Shown: piece after piece, positions 11,580 through 28,237 of the stretch
Layout: each line of letters opens with the position of its first letter
Numbering within the stretch: the first letter of the stretch is position 1
NCBI GenBank assembly: GCA_946803715.1
Contig: CAMPET010000293.1
Coordinates: 5,580-59,154 of the forward strand
Direction: 5' to 3'
Source of the DNA: Beroe ovata
Lineage: Eukaryota; Ctenophora; Nuda; Beroida; Beroidae
Length of the DNA stretch: 53,575 nucleotides
Notes under the pieces: model-generated
Databases searched by the model: none
What the model saw: only the letters and a program-made list of their open reading frames with translations
Told to the model about the DNA's origin: nothing
Position numbers and translations under genes: made by a program

Positions 11580-14500
11580 ATGGAACCAGAGAACTTGCGC
11601 GAAAATTGGGAGATTTTGGGAGATGTTTTCTATGAAATTTCGGAAGTTTATGAGATGGAATGGAGTCTCAAGGTAATATATTAACCGTTTTTTACGTTTT
11701 ATCATTTGTCGCATAATGACTGCGAGATATTGTTACCTAACTAGCTGTCTGTTTTTCAGTCTCTGAAGAGCTATAAGCTTGTAATGGCACCTTATGGGGG
11801 CCTGATAGCCGTGGCATGGGATTCAAAACAGCTCACAAGAGGTCAGCCAAAACGATACATCGAAATATACTCAGCAGCGGGAATTCTTCTCAAGTAAGTG
11901 AAGCACTTTTTCATACGCACTGTTGCTGTCGAAAAAGATTCGTTGAGGTCACGCTGACGATTTTCCTTTCATACTTTCCTTTTCAGTGAAATAACCACAC
12001 AATATGAGAGAATATCAGTGATAGAGCTTGGCTGGTCTCATCTTGAGGAGTTGGTCGTCATTACGGACATTGGATCTGTTTATGTGTACGATTTCGACGG
12101 GTCACCGATATCACAAATATCAGCGCACTCAGAAATCCAGGACTCGAGGGTTCTGGAAGCCAAGGTAGAGTTTGCAGGTTAGCCCACACAGTGCTGTAAT
12201 GAGAAACCTAGCCTATTCTCTCATCTCACAGTTATTGCTATCAGGTGTTTCCTACTTATGGTGGCAGCAAGACAGGGGTTGCTGTTATCACAGGCAGCTA
12301 TAGGTTCTCATTCATGTCTGACATTTACGAAGAAAACCCGCAGTACAAACAAATGGCCGATGTACCGGGCCTTGACAACCCGCCCAGCAGCTGGGCTGTT
12401 CTCCCGCATGACAGGACTGTAGAGATACTGGTGTCGAACAACAACAAACTCTATCTCATCGATAGGGGGAGCTGTGGGCCGAAATACGCGCAGCGCATGG
12501 TGAGCTCTACAGGCGGTGTGTTGGAGATGTGTGTGCTGTACAAAACACTCGATATAGCTCTCTTCTCGGCTAATGGGTGTCTCTGGGTGGGATCCAGTGA
12601 TCTGCAGAGTTGTTACACTGAGTTTGACACGGGCATAACAAACAGACCGTCTCAGATGAGTTGGTGCGGTACTTACGATAGCATGGTCGAAATGAGTGCT
12701 GCTGTTGTCCTGGTCTGGGACTCTATGAACATGTACAAGGTAGTGGGGGTGGGGCCCGAGGCCGAGTCCTCTGAGCACTATCCTGAGTCCACAGTATTTG
12801 TGACTCAGGAGGTGGACGGTGCTAGAATCATATCCTCCAAAACTCACAAGATGGTCAGGAGAGTGCCACAAGCGATGGTCGATGTGTTCAGGGTCGGATC
12901 GTCCCAGTCCGGGGCCCTGCTCTACGATGCTCAGAGAGAATTCGATAAATCAAGTCACAAGGCAAATGATTACATGCAGGTAAACCTTTATGCAGATTTC
13001 TAAATGATAATTATCAAATAAGGAATAAAACAAACAAGTTCTTTGAACCGAATCATTTTATTATAGACCGGTCACCACGCTCAACAACAATATATGATAC
13101 ATCATAAGCATCATAAGGTTGCATCATAAGCTCAAATTTGATTGTATAAAGAAGTGTCGTGAAGTTTATACAAATTATCGATTTAATTATCTATTAATGC
13201 TTTTTGATGGTCATCACAATTTATACAACATCACTATTGCACTGCTCCGTAATCTCAGTCATCAGCATGACAGTAATCCATTATCCAGGAGATTGTTGAA
13301 CGGGAAGATATAGAATTGGCAGTAAACCAGTGTATAAACGCTGCTGCCTGCTCCACCAAGCCCAAACTCCAGAAAGCCCTGCTCCGAGCAGCATCGTATG
13401 GGAAGTGTTTCCTGGCGGACGACGCTCCACAGCACTTTGTCGACATGTGCAAAACTCTCCGGGTCCTTAACGAGATCCAGTCCTTTAGAGTGGGTATTCC
13501 ACTCACGTACCAGCAACTCCACTCCCTCACCATCACGGGATTGATCAAGAGGCTGGTAAAGATGCGACTGTACTACCTTGCGTTACCAATTGTCGAGTAC
13601 CTGAAGATATCCGAGGGACAGAAACTGGTACTATCACACTGGGCCATGGACAAGGTAAAGAGGTCGCGGGAGTCGGATGAGGCTATTGCTGATGCTATAT
13701 TTGAAAAGGTCGGCTCGAGTGATTCCATCTCGTACGCGTCCGTTGCTAACGAAGCTAAGAATTACGGGAGAACGGAGCTGGCTATCAAGCTGCTGGATTA
13801 CGAGCCCCGATCCGCTGAACAAGTACCAGCCCTCATGAGAATGGGTAGGTTTACCAATGCCATCGAGAAGGCAATTGAGTCAGGGGACATGGACCTTGTT
13901 CACACGGTTATCGTGACCATGGAAAGTAAGCAGAGTCAGAAAGATTTCATCAATACGCTCAAAGATTACCCTGTTGCTAGCTCCTGGTACGCGAAGTGGC
14001 GGTCCATGACAGACACAGAGAAGTTACGGGAACACTTCTACACTCAGGACAACTTTGAGGCATCAGCTTTCCTCTCCATACAAGAACTCGAATTTAACGG
14101 TATGTTGGATGCAAAAATAAAAACTTTGGAAAGCATAAATAGACATTTCGTGGACGCAGGGAAAGAGTTTGAATCCCGGATTACGAAGGAGCAAATTGCG
14201 TTAGTTCGTCGTCAGACAGCACTATCGACCAAAGTGTCGGATATTATAGGACTGAACGTGAATGAGACAGTAAGCATGCTGATCGAGAGAGCATTGTTTA
14301 ACGATGCTGACAGTGTGAGGAAGGAATTCAAGATGCCCGATAAGAAGTTCTGGTTACTCAAAGTGATGGCACTAGCACACACCAGAAACTGGGCAGAGTT
14401 GGAGAAATTCGCAAAGAGTAAGAAATCTCCCATTGGGTATGCACCATTCGTGAAGGCATGTATCGATAACAATCACAAGGCAGAGGCTATGAAGTACATT

Positions 14501-14780
14501 GAGAGGGTTTCCAAGGAAGAACAGGTAGTGTGAGAATTTAAATTTGTCGTTATTCAGATGAAATATCATGCTTAGTTCGAGTCTTTATCCATTTGATATC
14601 AATTTTACATCCCAATGTCTCCAGGTTGAGTTTTACATAGACCTACAGATGCCAGAGAAGGCGGCAGAGATTGCAAAGTTAGCAAAGAGTGTGGTTCTTC
14701 TTGACAGTGTACTGGCAGCTGTTGGACCGCAAAATAAGGTCTTATATGAAACTATCAACTCATTCAAGAGCAGTTTATAG
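11580..14780 (+). CDS. VPS16: VPS16, core subunit of HOPS/CORVET tethering complexes
   Basis: Six exons with closing phases: 11580–11672, 11760–11893, 11987–12164, 12245–12979, 13289–14524 and 14625–14780, giving 843 residues (human about 839). The N-terminal half is the beta-propeller domain, seen in WSLKSYKLVMAPYGG, VPGLDNPPSSWAVL and GALLYDAQREFDKSS. The second half is the alpha-solenoid, with the highly conserved LLRAASYGKCFL, GRTELAIKLLDYEPRSAEQV and KSKKSPIGYAPFV. VPS16 pairs with VPS33 and supports membrane tethering and SNARE assembly on endosomes and lysosomes. The start is the first ATG upstream of the conserved EMEWSLK segment and matches the position of the human start. MRPS5 ends 351 bp upstream on the same strand and PUS10 starts 671 bp downstream. 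A 187-residue antisense frame over the fourth exon is a codon shadow. Confidence 0.96.
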
Positions 14781-15451
14781 TGAGTGTTATCTGGGTAAAA
14801 ACTAAACTGGTGATACATTGATTGTTATATCCAGACTTTCTATAGGTACTGTAGACTGGTAAAACTGACAGGTTTCGTGTAAGCACGTTTTAGTTATCAT
14901 TTCGAAGTTTATAAATGTTTTTCATGTTTAATGATTGTTAATGATCAAAATGGAATGATAAGCAGTCGGTAGATGTTTGTTTGTGTTGATTTGTATGTAC
15001 CGTGTATCTTGGAAATGTAACTTTCAAGGGGTTAGATTTATTGACAAATTTCAGAATTGATCTATTTTATGTTATGTTTTCTGGCATTCTATGGAATTTC
15101 ATTGACATAAGTTTGATGTTGCAGCAATCATAAGCCATCATAAACTAATCCTATTTAATCTTATGTAAGTCATTGATTTTGAACGCTGTTTCGTGATTGG
15201 ATTTCTATTCAAAGAGTAGGACCGTGTCCCACTGTGTGACAGGTTCCTTATTTTGATGACAAATGTGGAACGCGCGCGTAGGTTTTCCCACACTTTGTAT
15301 CCTGCACAACAGTTCATTTTGCGCTTTTGTCGCCCTATGGATTTAAAAGTCTTCTCTAGGTAATCAAGGTCCATGTTTTTAGTCAGTTATTCGTTGCTTC
15401 AACAAATTCCATTTATTATGCATAACCCATCAACAATTTATAGGTAGAAAC

Positions 15452-17972
15452 ATGGTTGAAATGACAGACTGCTCAACTTTATCGGAAGATATACCCCGTG
15501 AAACTGATTCCACCAAGCAACCCATGATTTGCAAGCGATGTTGCATCAGAATATCCCTCCAGAACTCCCCCTCCCGACAGTACAAAGACGATTTCATGAG
15601 TCTCCTCGACCAGCCTGTAACGTGCCCTCAGAACTTCCAACTCATCCCAGACATCACGAACTCAGAACCTCTGCTGACTTCAGATCTGGTATCACGTCCT
15701 GAGTTCACGTGTTATCTTTGTGCTGGTATTCTACAAGGAGGCTGCATCGAGCAGTTGCTGGAAACGTGTAGCTCCGTTACCGGTCAGTACCGCAACGTGT
15801 CCCGTGTCGGTGTCTCGTGCTCTAACTCCGATCTGCTGAATGTCAGAGCGTATGTGTGTGGTGTTGGGAAGATTGATTTGGGTATCAGAGCCGTGTTCAA
15901 GTGGATACTTGGCGACAAGCTCTCTGAGATGTTGGGCGTGCCACTTATCAGTGGAGATGATGTTCAGAACAGATTTAGTATGGATCTCACGGTAAGTCGT
16001 CAATCACATCATGAGATCATATGTATATACATATTATGTATATACATATTATGTATATCAGAAAGAACATCATGATCGTCTGCTGAAACTTGTAATGTCT
16101 CCTATCAGGTGAACGTGGACATTGACATCAATGAAGCAGAGTTCAAGTGGACCTGTAAACCGCCTCTGAGCTGGGACGTTTACGACTCTTCTCAGGGTAA
16201 ATTTAAGGTCTACTTCCTCTTTTGTGAACAATCCTAGGCATTCAGATAGTACAGTGACTTAGTAGTATAGGAGGGTATCCGGTAGTGGTAACAGTGGTAT
16301 CCTATCTCAACAGATAGCTAAATTGAAGGATGCACTGGAAAAATCGTCCCATGACGATATCAAGCATTTCCTTACACTCCCGGGTAAACCGATCTCGTTC
16401 AAGATCTCTGCTGAGACAAGTCCCATCTTCATAGGTTTGTATGCAGGATCTCTGATCCAATTTCGCGGTGTTCTCTGGAACTTGTACTAGTCATGTTGAG
16501 CGTTAACACTGCTACTTCCCTGTAGGCGGGAGATACACCAAGCATGCAAGGAACATCAGCCAAACTCCGTGGAACCAACAGGATGGCCTCCTCATATCGT
16601 GCAATGTAGAGGATGTCCTCTGTAAACCACTTCTTGCTGCGTGTAAAGCTGGTTTGTACAGCCAATGTTACTTCGTTATCTTGCTCACTTTTGACAGTGG
16701 TTTTTCACTGTGCTCACCAATTTTTGCATAGATTGTTTATACTTTATGATGATGTCTAATGACAGATGAAGGCAGAATGCATGCGGCTGGGAGGGAAGAT
16801 ATAGATGTCAGAATGTTGGGAAATGGTCGGCCATTCTATATCCAGGTACGCCTTTCTGATTCCTTTCCTTCAGTGACGCATACTGCATAGCAAGCTTTAG
16901 ACAATCGATGACAACGCCATCTTATCGTTGATACTCAAACCCGACTTGTAGGAAAATCGCCAACTTAAAATTCCCCGTTCTTTTTCATAGCCATTCCTTT
17001 TTCAGCTGAACAATGCCCGAGTTTTCCCGAGTCAGACACTTCTCAGTGAGATAGAACAACAGATTAACAGCACCAACAAACATGTCAAGTGTAGTCAACT
17101 TACGTCCGTTACAAAAGTGGAGTGTGATATTGTGAAGCAGGGTCAAGACGAGAAACAGAAGGAATACCGGTGCATTGTCAAGGTAACGGTATTGTGGCAA
17201 CAAGATGACATGGTGTCATGATGATGTTGATCCAAGGTTTGATGTTAGACGATCTAGATTGAATTCCCTATAAACCTCTTTCAGGCTGAAAGTGAGGTAA
17301 CGGAGGCTATGCTAGTGAAGCTTGATGGGATTTCTGATCTTGAACTAGAACAGACAACTCCAATTAGAGTTCTACACAGGCGGACTCCTATGAAGAGACC
17401 TAAACGAATCATCAAGTTAGTCACGAACTGAGAAGTCAATTCCATCACCAAATGATGATGTTTGAATTGAATAAAAAATGGCTCTACTTCAGTGTTCTCC
17501 CAGATCGGCACTCGATAAATTAGCGGTATGTTTTCATCATGTTTTCTCAGGGTTAACGCAAGACTTCTCTCAAGGGCTGAGGTTCAATTGTGTACTGGAG
17601 ATGATCAACTGACAGATTCCCTGATGAACAGACTCCTTGTGAGTCTTTTTTCATCTTGTCCTTAGATAATGTTCCCTTTAAACTAAGAGGCGACGCGCTA
17701 TTTGAATTCTTAACATGAAATAAATACGAAACAAGCTCATTATAGAAAGATCAACATATGTAATTTCATATTTTTCAACAAGCTGCCGAAACAAATGTCT
17801 ATCTGGTCAGGTGGTTGGCATGGTAACCGAGGCCGGGACATATGTCAAGGAGTTTGTCCACGGCGATTTTAACAGGACAACGCCCAATGTCGGGAGTATA
17901 ATCGGAAATCGGTGTGACATCTTACAACTTGACGTCATGAATGTAACCATGAATTGGCCACCCAGTAGATAA
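15452..17972 (+). CDS. PUS10: PUS10, tRNA pseudouridine synthase
   Basis: Nine exons: 15452–15991, 16109–16207, 16314–16434, 16526–16651, 16766–16845, 17006–17182, 17285–17415, 17551–17638 and 17811–17972, giving 507 residues (human 529). The N-terminal THUMP-like region carries two CxxC pairs (C27/C30 and C87/C90) matching the human zinc ligands. The catalytic domain shows FIGGRYTKHARNISQTPW, then GREDIDVRMLGNGRPF (catalytic Asp in GRED, near residue 307), LRVL-type VLHRRTPMKRPKR, and the C-terminal AGTYVKEFVHGDFNRTTPN. The enzyme converts uridine 54 and 55 of tRNA to pseudouridine, and the vertebrate protein also binds pri-miRNA. The donor of exon 2 (AAG then GTCTAC) was preferred over an earlier GGGTAAAT because only it keeps the frame into exon 3. 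The next gene begins only 248 bp downstream on the same strand. Confidence 0.94.
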
Positions 17973-18219
17973 CCACACTGTAATGCGAGAACTTAACCAT
18001 TTTTTAAAAGTTCAACTGTCCCCCTACTTTATGATTTCACATATGTGACGTTTTTCGTTGCTCATGGTTGCTTGACATTTAGCGTGCTCAGAATTTTTAT
18101 ACAAACAGCATTATTCATGAACCCGAATACTGTTACGTTGCTCCTCTATTCTTTGCTCACTGACCAGTAACCACCCTTATTTTAATCTATGTAATCTAAC
18201 CTCCCAACTTCTGCTAGTA

Positions 18220-18885
18220 ATGGAAGCACGTATCAAGAAGTACGTCGATCTGTCCAAGCAAGATCCCGATACTTCGGGTGATTGGTCACAAATGCACAAG
18301 GATGACATGACACGTCTCTACAAGGTGACAGAAAAGGACGGTAAAGACACTACCGAGATCATCATTGCGATCGCCGAGGTGCCGGGGGTAACCGCTGGCG
18401 AGATGGTGAACGTCTTCCACTCCCAAGAGCTGAAACTCAAGTGGGACCAGAGCATAGAGAAGTCGTCCCTGCTGGAGAAGAAGGACGAATTCTCGTCCAT
18501 CTACCATCAGGTCCAGAAGCGGATTTGGCCGAGTGCCCAGCGGGACTTTGTGTACGAGAGTCACAAACAGAAGATGGGCGATGGCGAGACCCCTGACTGG
18601 GTGGTGTGCAATGTGTCGTGTGAGCATCCTGCTGCAGCAGATGGCAAGTACTGCAGAGCTACGATAGAGGTGGTGTTCTACTGCCAGACTATCGTCACAG
18701 GGGATGATGCTACCAACCGGGAAAATGTCAAGTGCAAGATCTTCTACTCCGCCAGGATTGATCCAGGTGGCTGGGTGCCGGCTGCGGCTGTCAAGGCCGC
18801 TGCCACCAGCGAGTACCCCAAGTTCATCAAGAACATCGCAAAGTTCTCCCAAAACCATGTTAAAGGAGGAGCAATCGTTTTCTAA
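18220..18885 (+). CDS. CERT-like START-domain lipid transfer protein (START only)
   Basis: A single-exon 221-residue protein that is almost entirely a START domain. The closest family by eye is CERT/STARD11: HQVQKRIWPSAQRDFVY matches the RVWPASQRD segment, PDWVVCNVSCEHPAA matches the NFSVDH segment, KCKIFYSARIDPGGWVPAA matches the NPGGWAPAS segment, and both end in a Gly-rich stretch before LF or VF. The domain forms a hydrophobic tunnel for one lipid; CERT moves ceramide from ER to Golgi. The PH domain, serine-rich region and FFAT motif of full-length CERT are absent, and PUS10 ends only 248 bp upstream, leaving little room for them. The protein is therefore probably a stand-alone soluble carrier, and its ligand cannot be read from the sequence. 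An AG three bases before the ATG (CTTCTGCTAG) could be a splice acceptor. Confidence 0.88.
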   Translation: MEARIKKYVDLSKQDPDTSGDWSQMHKDDMTRLYKVTEKDGKDTTEIIIAIAEVPGVTAGEMVNVFHSQELKLKWDQSIEKSSLLEKKDEFSSIYHQVQKRIWPSAQRDFVYESHKQKMGDGETPDWVVCNVSCEHPAAADGKYCRATIEVVFYCQTIVTGDDATNRENVKCKIFYSARIDPGGWVPAAAVKAAATSEYPKFIKNIAKFSQNHVKGGAIVF

Positions 18886-19788
18886 GTTTAAACTTTCCCG
18901 TAGAGAAATTGGGGATACTTGTGATCATAACCCTTTTTCACTCATCAACATTCCACTCATTCATGATTGAGGTTTCTAATACTGTTTCTAAAATGGCATT
19001 GTAGAAATTTCGATAGTTTGTGTTTGAGATAAGGCAGACGATATGGAAAAGATTCACACCATGACCATGGTCTTTTTCATTCAACGTCTGGGCACATGTT
19101 TATTGCTCAAGATAATTACATTAGTTGCATGATGAATAATTCTAGGAACCGTTTATAACTGAAGTGTAAAGATAAACATATTTAAATGTATAGACGAATT
19201 TTACATACAAGCTAATGCTATATCACCAATTTTCATCATATTTCACAAAATTTCTACGTTCATACATGCTGTGGGTATCAACGATTATATTTTGAATGCT
19301 GGTCATTTATTTTAACTATCATATGAACACTAAAAGGGGGATATTTTTGAGATCATTGGTGACTGATTCCACATTGTTTTTTGTGTGAACTGTTGGTGTT
19401 GATTACTGTGTATCACAACAGTAATTTGACTTTATAAGTTTGTAGATCACTTCATGATCCTTTGCTTCATTGTTCCATGACCAGCTACAACCTAGCAGTA
19501 GCTATGACAGAGTTGAATGAAATGAGATTGGATGTTTGAAAAATAGGACCAACAGAATTTGGTACTATATTCGTCGAATTATGCTAAGTGCTAACTCTAT
19601 CAAATGATAGGATCATGATACGATGTAACTGGCATGAAAATATCGAGAATTATTTCCATCAAGATAGTCATGGGAAAAGGTTTGTTTTTTGCAAACTTTT
19701 GCCTAAAGTACTTACTACTTACATTAATATTCTTGATTCCTGAATATTAAAGATTTTAAATTCAATCATAACAACTATAATTATAAAT
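18886..19788. other. AT-rich intergenic stretch
   Basis: 3' flank of the START gene and possible location of the missing first exon of the PAAT-like gene. No confident exon, repeat or canonical AATAAA signal was seen here. Confidence 0.5.
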
Positions 19789-21191
19789 GTGTTGGTGAGG
19801 TGCAAACTTCTCATCAGCTGGTCAGCACGAGATTTTACCCTGACACAAGGAGCGTGTGAGGAGAGTTTGGAGGTTACCATGGCAACTGTGTGTCACGTGA
19901 TATCCACGTGTAGGACTGTGGAGTTGTACACTTCTGCTGGCTACCTACGGTCCATTCGGGGAAATCTATTACAGGTGAGAATGAGGGAATTCTACTTTGC
20001 TATTACCCTCCAGTTGAGTTGATGAGTCATCGATGATGAATGATGATATCATTCCGATACCGCGACTATTCAATGAATAGTTATCATCTTATAAACGACG
20101 TGTCTGATGTATCGTATCGTATTTCAAGGAGCATTACTCTAGGAGGAGAAGGAACAGGAGGAAAAACCATATCAATTGTATGAAGTGAATGTTGAAACTA
20201 CCGTGGCATCAGATCTCACCAAAGTGCGATTCCTCTCCAATTCCCATGTACCAAAATCAGATATCTTCTTCCGTCAACTAACCATCCTCTCTACTTCTAG
20301 TACGTCTCTGATTCAAATTGAAAACCACGGAATTCCTCTAACAACTTTTTAATTTTTCCCTAGTTTCTCTGAGCGAAATTTAGTATCAGCTATATTATAC
20401 TCATATCATTCAGCAAAGCGTGCTGTCAGTGCCAGCTGCTCTATCGACACATCCAAAGTACGCGAGATGTTAAGAGATATTCCTCACAACGAGGCATCCT
20501 CATCCGCTGTCCTCTCCATGATGGACAGCATGTCTCCCACGATGGCCATGATGTGTCCTAGGGGAAGTGCTCTAGAAGTGATAGCAAAATCTGCAGCTAC
20601 ACCACCCGTGATGACGTCATCACGTGGAGACGAAACGTCAAGTGATATGTCACGTGGTCTCCCTAGCAACGCGCGTGACATCGAACTTTCTCCTGAAAAC
20701 TCACAGAGACCCGTTGCTCCAGGGATTTGTTCACAGGACCATGACTTGAGAATGGATGACGCAGCTCCTCAGCTTGATATGAGGACTCTACTTGCGGCAA
20801 TCAACTCTCCAGCAACAACCCAGTCTCTGATTGGGATGATTGGATCGACCACACCCAGTGCTCCAGCCCCTGCACCAATACCAGAAAACAGCAGGTTAGT
20901 AATCGTATCAGCGAGGGAGAAGTTTCAGCTCTTATTAAAAATAAGCAGGGATTGCTCTTGTGTATTATTGATAAGTGATCTTGATTTGAAATTCCCATAT
21001 CATCTACCAGAGCAGAAGCAAAACTGTCTGAACTGAAGAATGAGGTAGAGCAACTTCGATCAGAACTAAGAGAGACAAAATCGACTGTTCTGCAAGCAAT
21101 TGCTGATTCAGAGTCCAGGATACTAGATCGAATGGACCGATTGATGAGTTTGATCATGATGGACAGTTCGCGAGAATGGGGATTGAGATGA
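19789..21191 (+). CDS. PAAT-like (C10orf88-like) protein, N-terminus unresolved
   Basis: Four exons are readable: 19789–19974 (left limit uncertain), 20143–20299, 20414–20894 and 21011–21191, at least 334 residues against about 445 in human PAAT. The order of weakly conserved parts matches PAAT. A beta-rich start (EESLEVTMATVCHVISTCRT) precedes KVRFLSNSHVPKSDIFFRQL, then SIDTSKVREMLRDI followed by a Ser/Pro-rich linker. The end is a coiled coil with regular Leu/Ile/Met spacing (SELKNEVEQLRSELRETKS to RMDRLMSLIM). Human PAAT interacts with mitochondrial ABC transporters of the ABCB7/8/10 group and affects iron homeostasis. No in-frame ATG precedes the conserved block before the one at 19879, so either that is the start or an upstream exon was missed. 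The assignment rests on architecture more than on strong identity. Confidence 0.6.
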
Positions 21192-21217
21192 AGGAAAATG
21201 TCATTCGTCTGTGTTGA

Positions 21218-21223
21218 AATAAA
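21218..21223 (+). promoter_or_regulatory. polyadenylation signal of PAAT-like gene
   Basis: AATAAA 27 bp after the stop codon of the PAAT-like frame, ahead of the CUL2 start at 21441. Confidence 0.7.
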
Positions 21224-21440
21224 GCTGTGTCTATGAAATTAGGATGTTTTCTACCCTGTAATATAGTTGCATTGCTTTTCATATTGTATTCAAAAACTGC
21301 CTCAGGACTTAAACTGAGTCAATTAGTCGCCTTTATCTCGTACCACAGTTCTACAAATGGTTGTAGAATGATTTATCATCTTTATCTCCTGAATCTTGTT
21401 ATAACATTTACACTATGTCACACTGTAGCTGTAACTCAAT

Positions 21441-26697
<5,257 letters not shown>

Positions 26698-28020
26698 GAT
26701 GAGGCCTGTGGGACTTTTCAATCCGGATAAACTCTTGGAAGGAACTGTTTCGATGTTTTGTGAACTGTTGATACGTTTGTGCCCCAGTGTTTTTGGAGGA
26801 TATCTAATGGGCTTGATTGGATAATATCTACACTTCCAAACGTTATGGGATGAAAGAAAAGCGCATGAAATTTTCCGAGCTGAACACTAAGAAACTATAT
26901 GATAACTATTAAACAGGATGAGGTGATAAACTTTGTTCCATCTTTTACGGGACAACTCAAATCAGTATGAATTTATAAGTATGTCTTCATATTTCTCGGT
27001 AATTTCGTTCATCCATGTGTCTCATTGTGTCTACGTACGAGTACATTCCTTTCATTGAGGTACATGATTATAAACTACCGGTGTTGCCATACTCAAGACG
27101 ACTTTCTTTCATAAAGTTTGGGAATCGATTATCGTTCTTTGATTTACGTGTCACTTCGACATTGAGCTAACGTGTCTCAACCAGATTCTTCGATTTTGTT
27201 GAAAGCACAACTGCGCGCGCGTAACACGTACTCTGTAAGCTATGACGGTTGCAGCGCACATAACAAAAAATCCTCGCGCGCTCCGATAATCCCAATTATC
27301 ACAGTGGTACAGTGGTACACAACTCAGCAGTCAGCAGATATTGACTTAAGCATTTGATTTTTGAACAAAAACATGAAATATTTCAGGTATGCCGATTAAG
27401 ATTAGCATATCTGGCCTTGTTAAAAGTATTTCACCAACACCATAAAACTCCATTTGATTATCGGTATTGATTTCCCTTGAGCATTGAAAAATTCTTTGAT
27501 TCAAAGAAGTTTTTAGAGGAGTCTTGGTGCTATAATGGATTAGTAGTTAGTAGTTTCTCTCAGTTCAAACTCATGGAAAACACCAAATTAAGTGTAAGTG
27601 ATAGAGTGAATATATAAGCACAATCATACTAGATAGATATATAGATGACGATAAGCTTATAAAGCTACCGTAGTGCCCCATACTATAAACTCAGTAAACA
27701 GCGATGTAAAATATAAACAAGAGGATGAATTAACTTAAAATGACAGAACAGAAGTGAAACGAAATTTTGAAAAATGCATTGAAACCCCAATATTTATCAT
27801 TATCAAAACAGAAGAGCCATAAGAAACAATAAGTTAATCTGAAAATAAAACAAGTACATAGCATACGTGATTTTATTGTTTCAAATTTAAGTCTGATAGC
27901 ATGAATAGACGTCAAGGTCTGAGACCCTCCTGAATTTATTTTTTGGGACTTCCCTATGAGATGGGACTGGACACTTTGATGACAACAAGGACTTCCAAAG
28001 GGACGATAGGGTATGGTGTA
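26698..28020. other. intergenic region between convergent CUL2 and PDIA4
   Basis: The 3' flanks of two convergent genes. No AATAAA was noted for CUL2; an ATTAAA variant occurs near 26908. No exon or recognisable element was found. The stretch is AT-rich with short GC-rich words near 27213–27280. Confidence 0.5.
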
Positions 28021-28187
28021 TTACAACTCCTCTCTTAGTACTTGCATATCCGTAAACGCCAAAACAGCATTATCTTTCATAAACTTCTTCAAATCTTCAA
28101 CCTGAGCGATATTTTAATTGTTAGGAAATGTATGTAGAATGTAGATAGATAGATAGATAGACAACAAGTTACAAGATAGATAGATAT

Positions 28188-28237
<50 letters not shown>

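Noticed and set aside
12308-12871. 187-codon antisense frame over VPS16 exon 4
   Set aside because: The sense strand encodes conserved VPS16 with correct splice phases; the antisense frame is a shadow.
17429-17520. Possible extra PUS10 exon in the intron after 17415
   Set aside because: The sequence has in-frame stops for the required phase and no match to the family; joining 17415 to 17551 keeps the frame.
18286-18858. 190-codon antisense frame over the START gene
   Set aside because: Shadow of a GC-rich coding exon; the sense product is a clear START domain.
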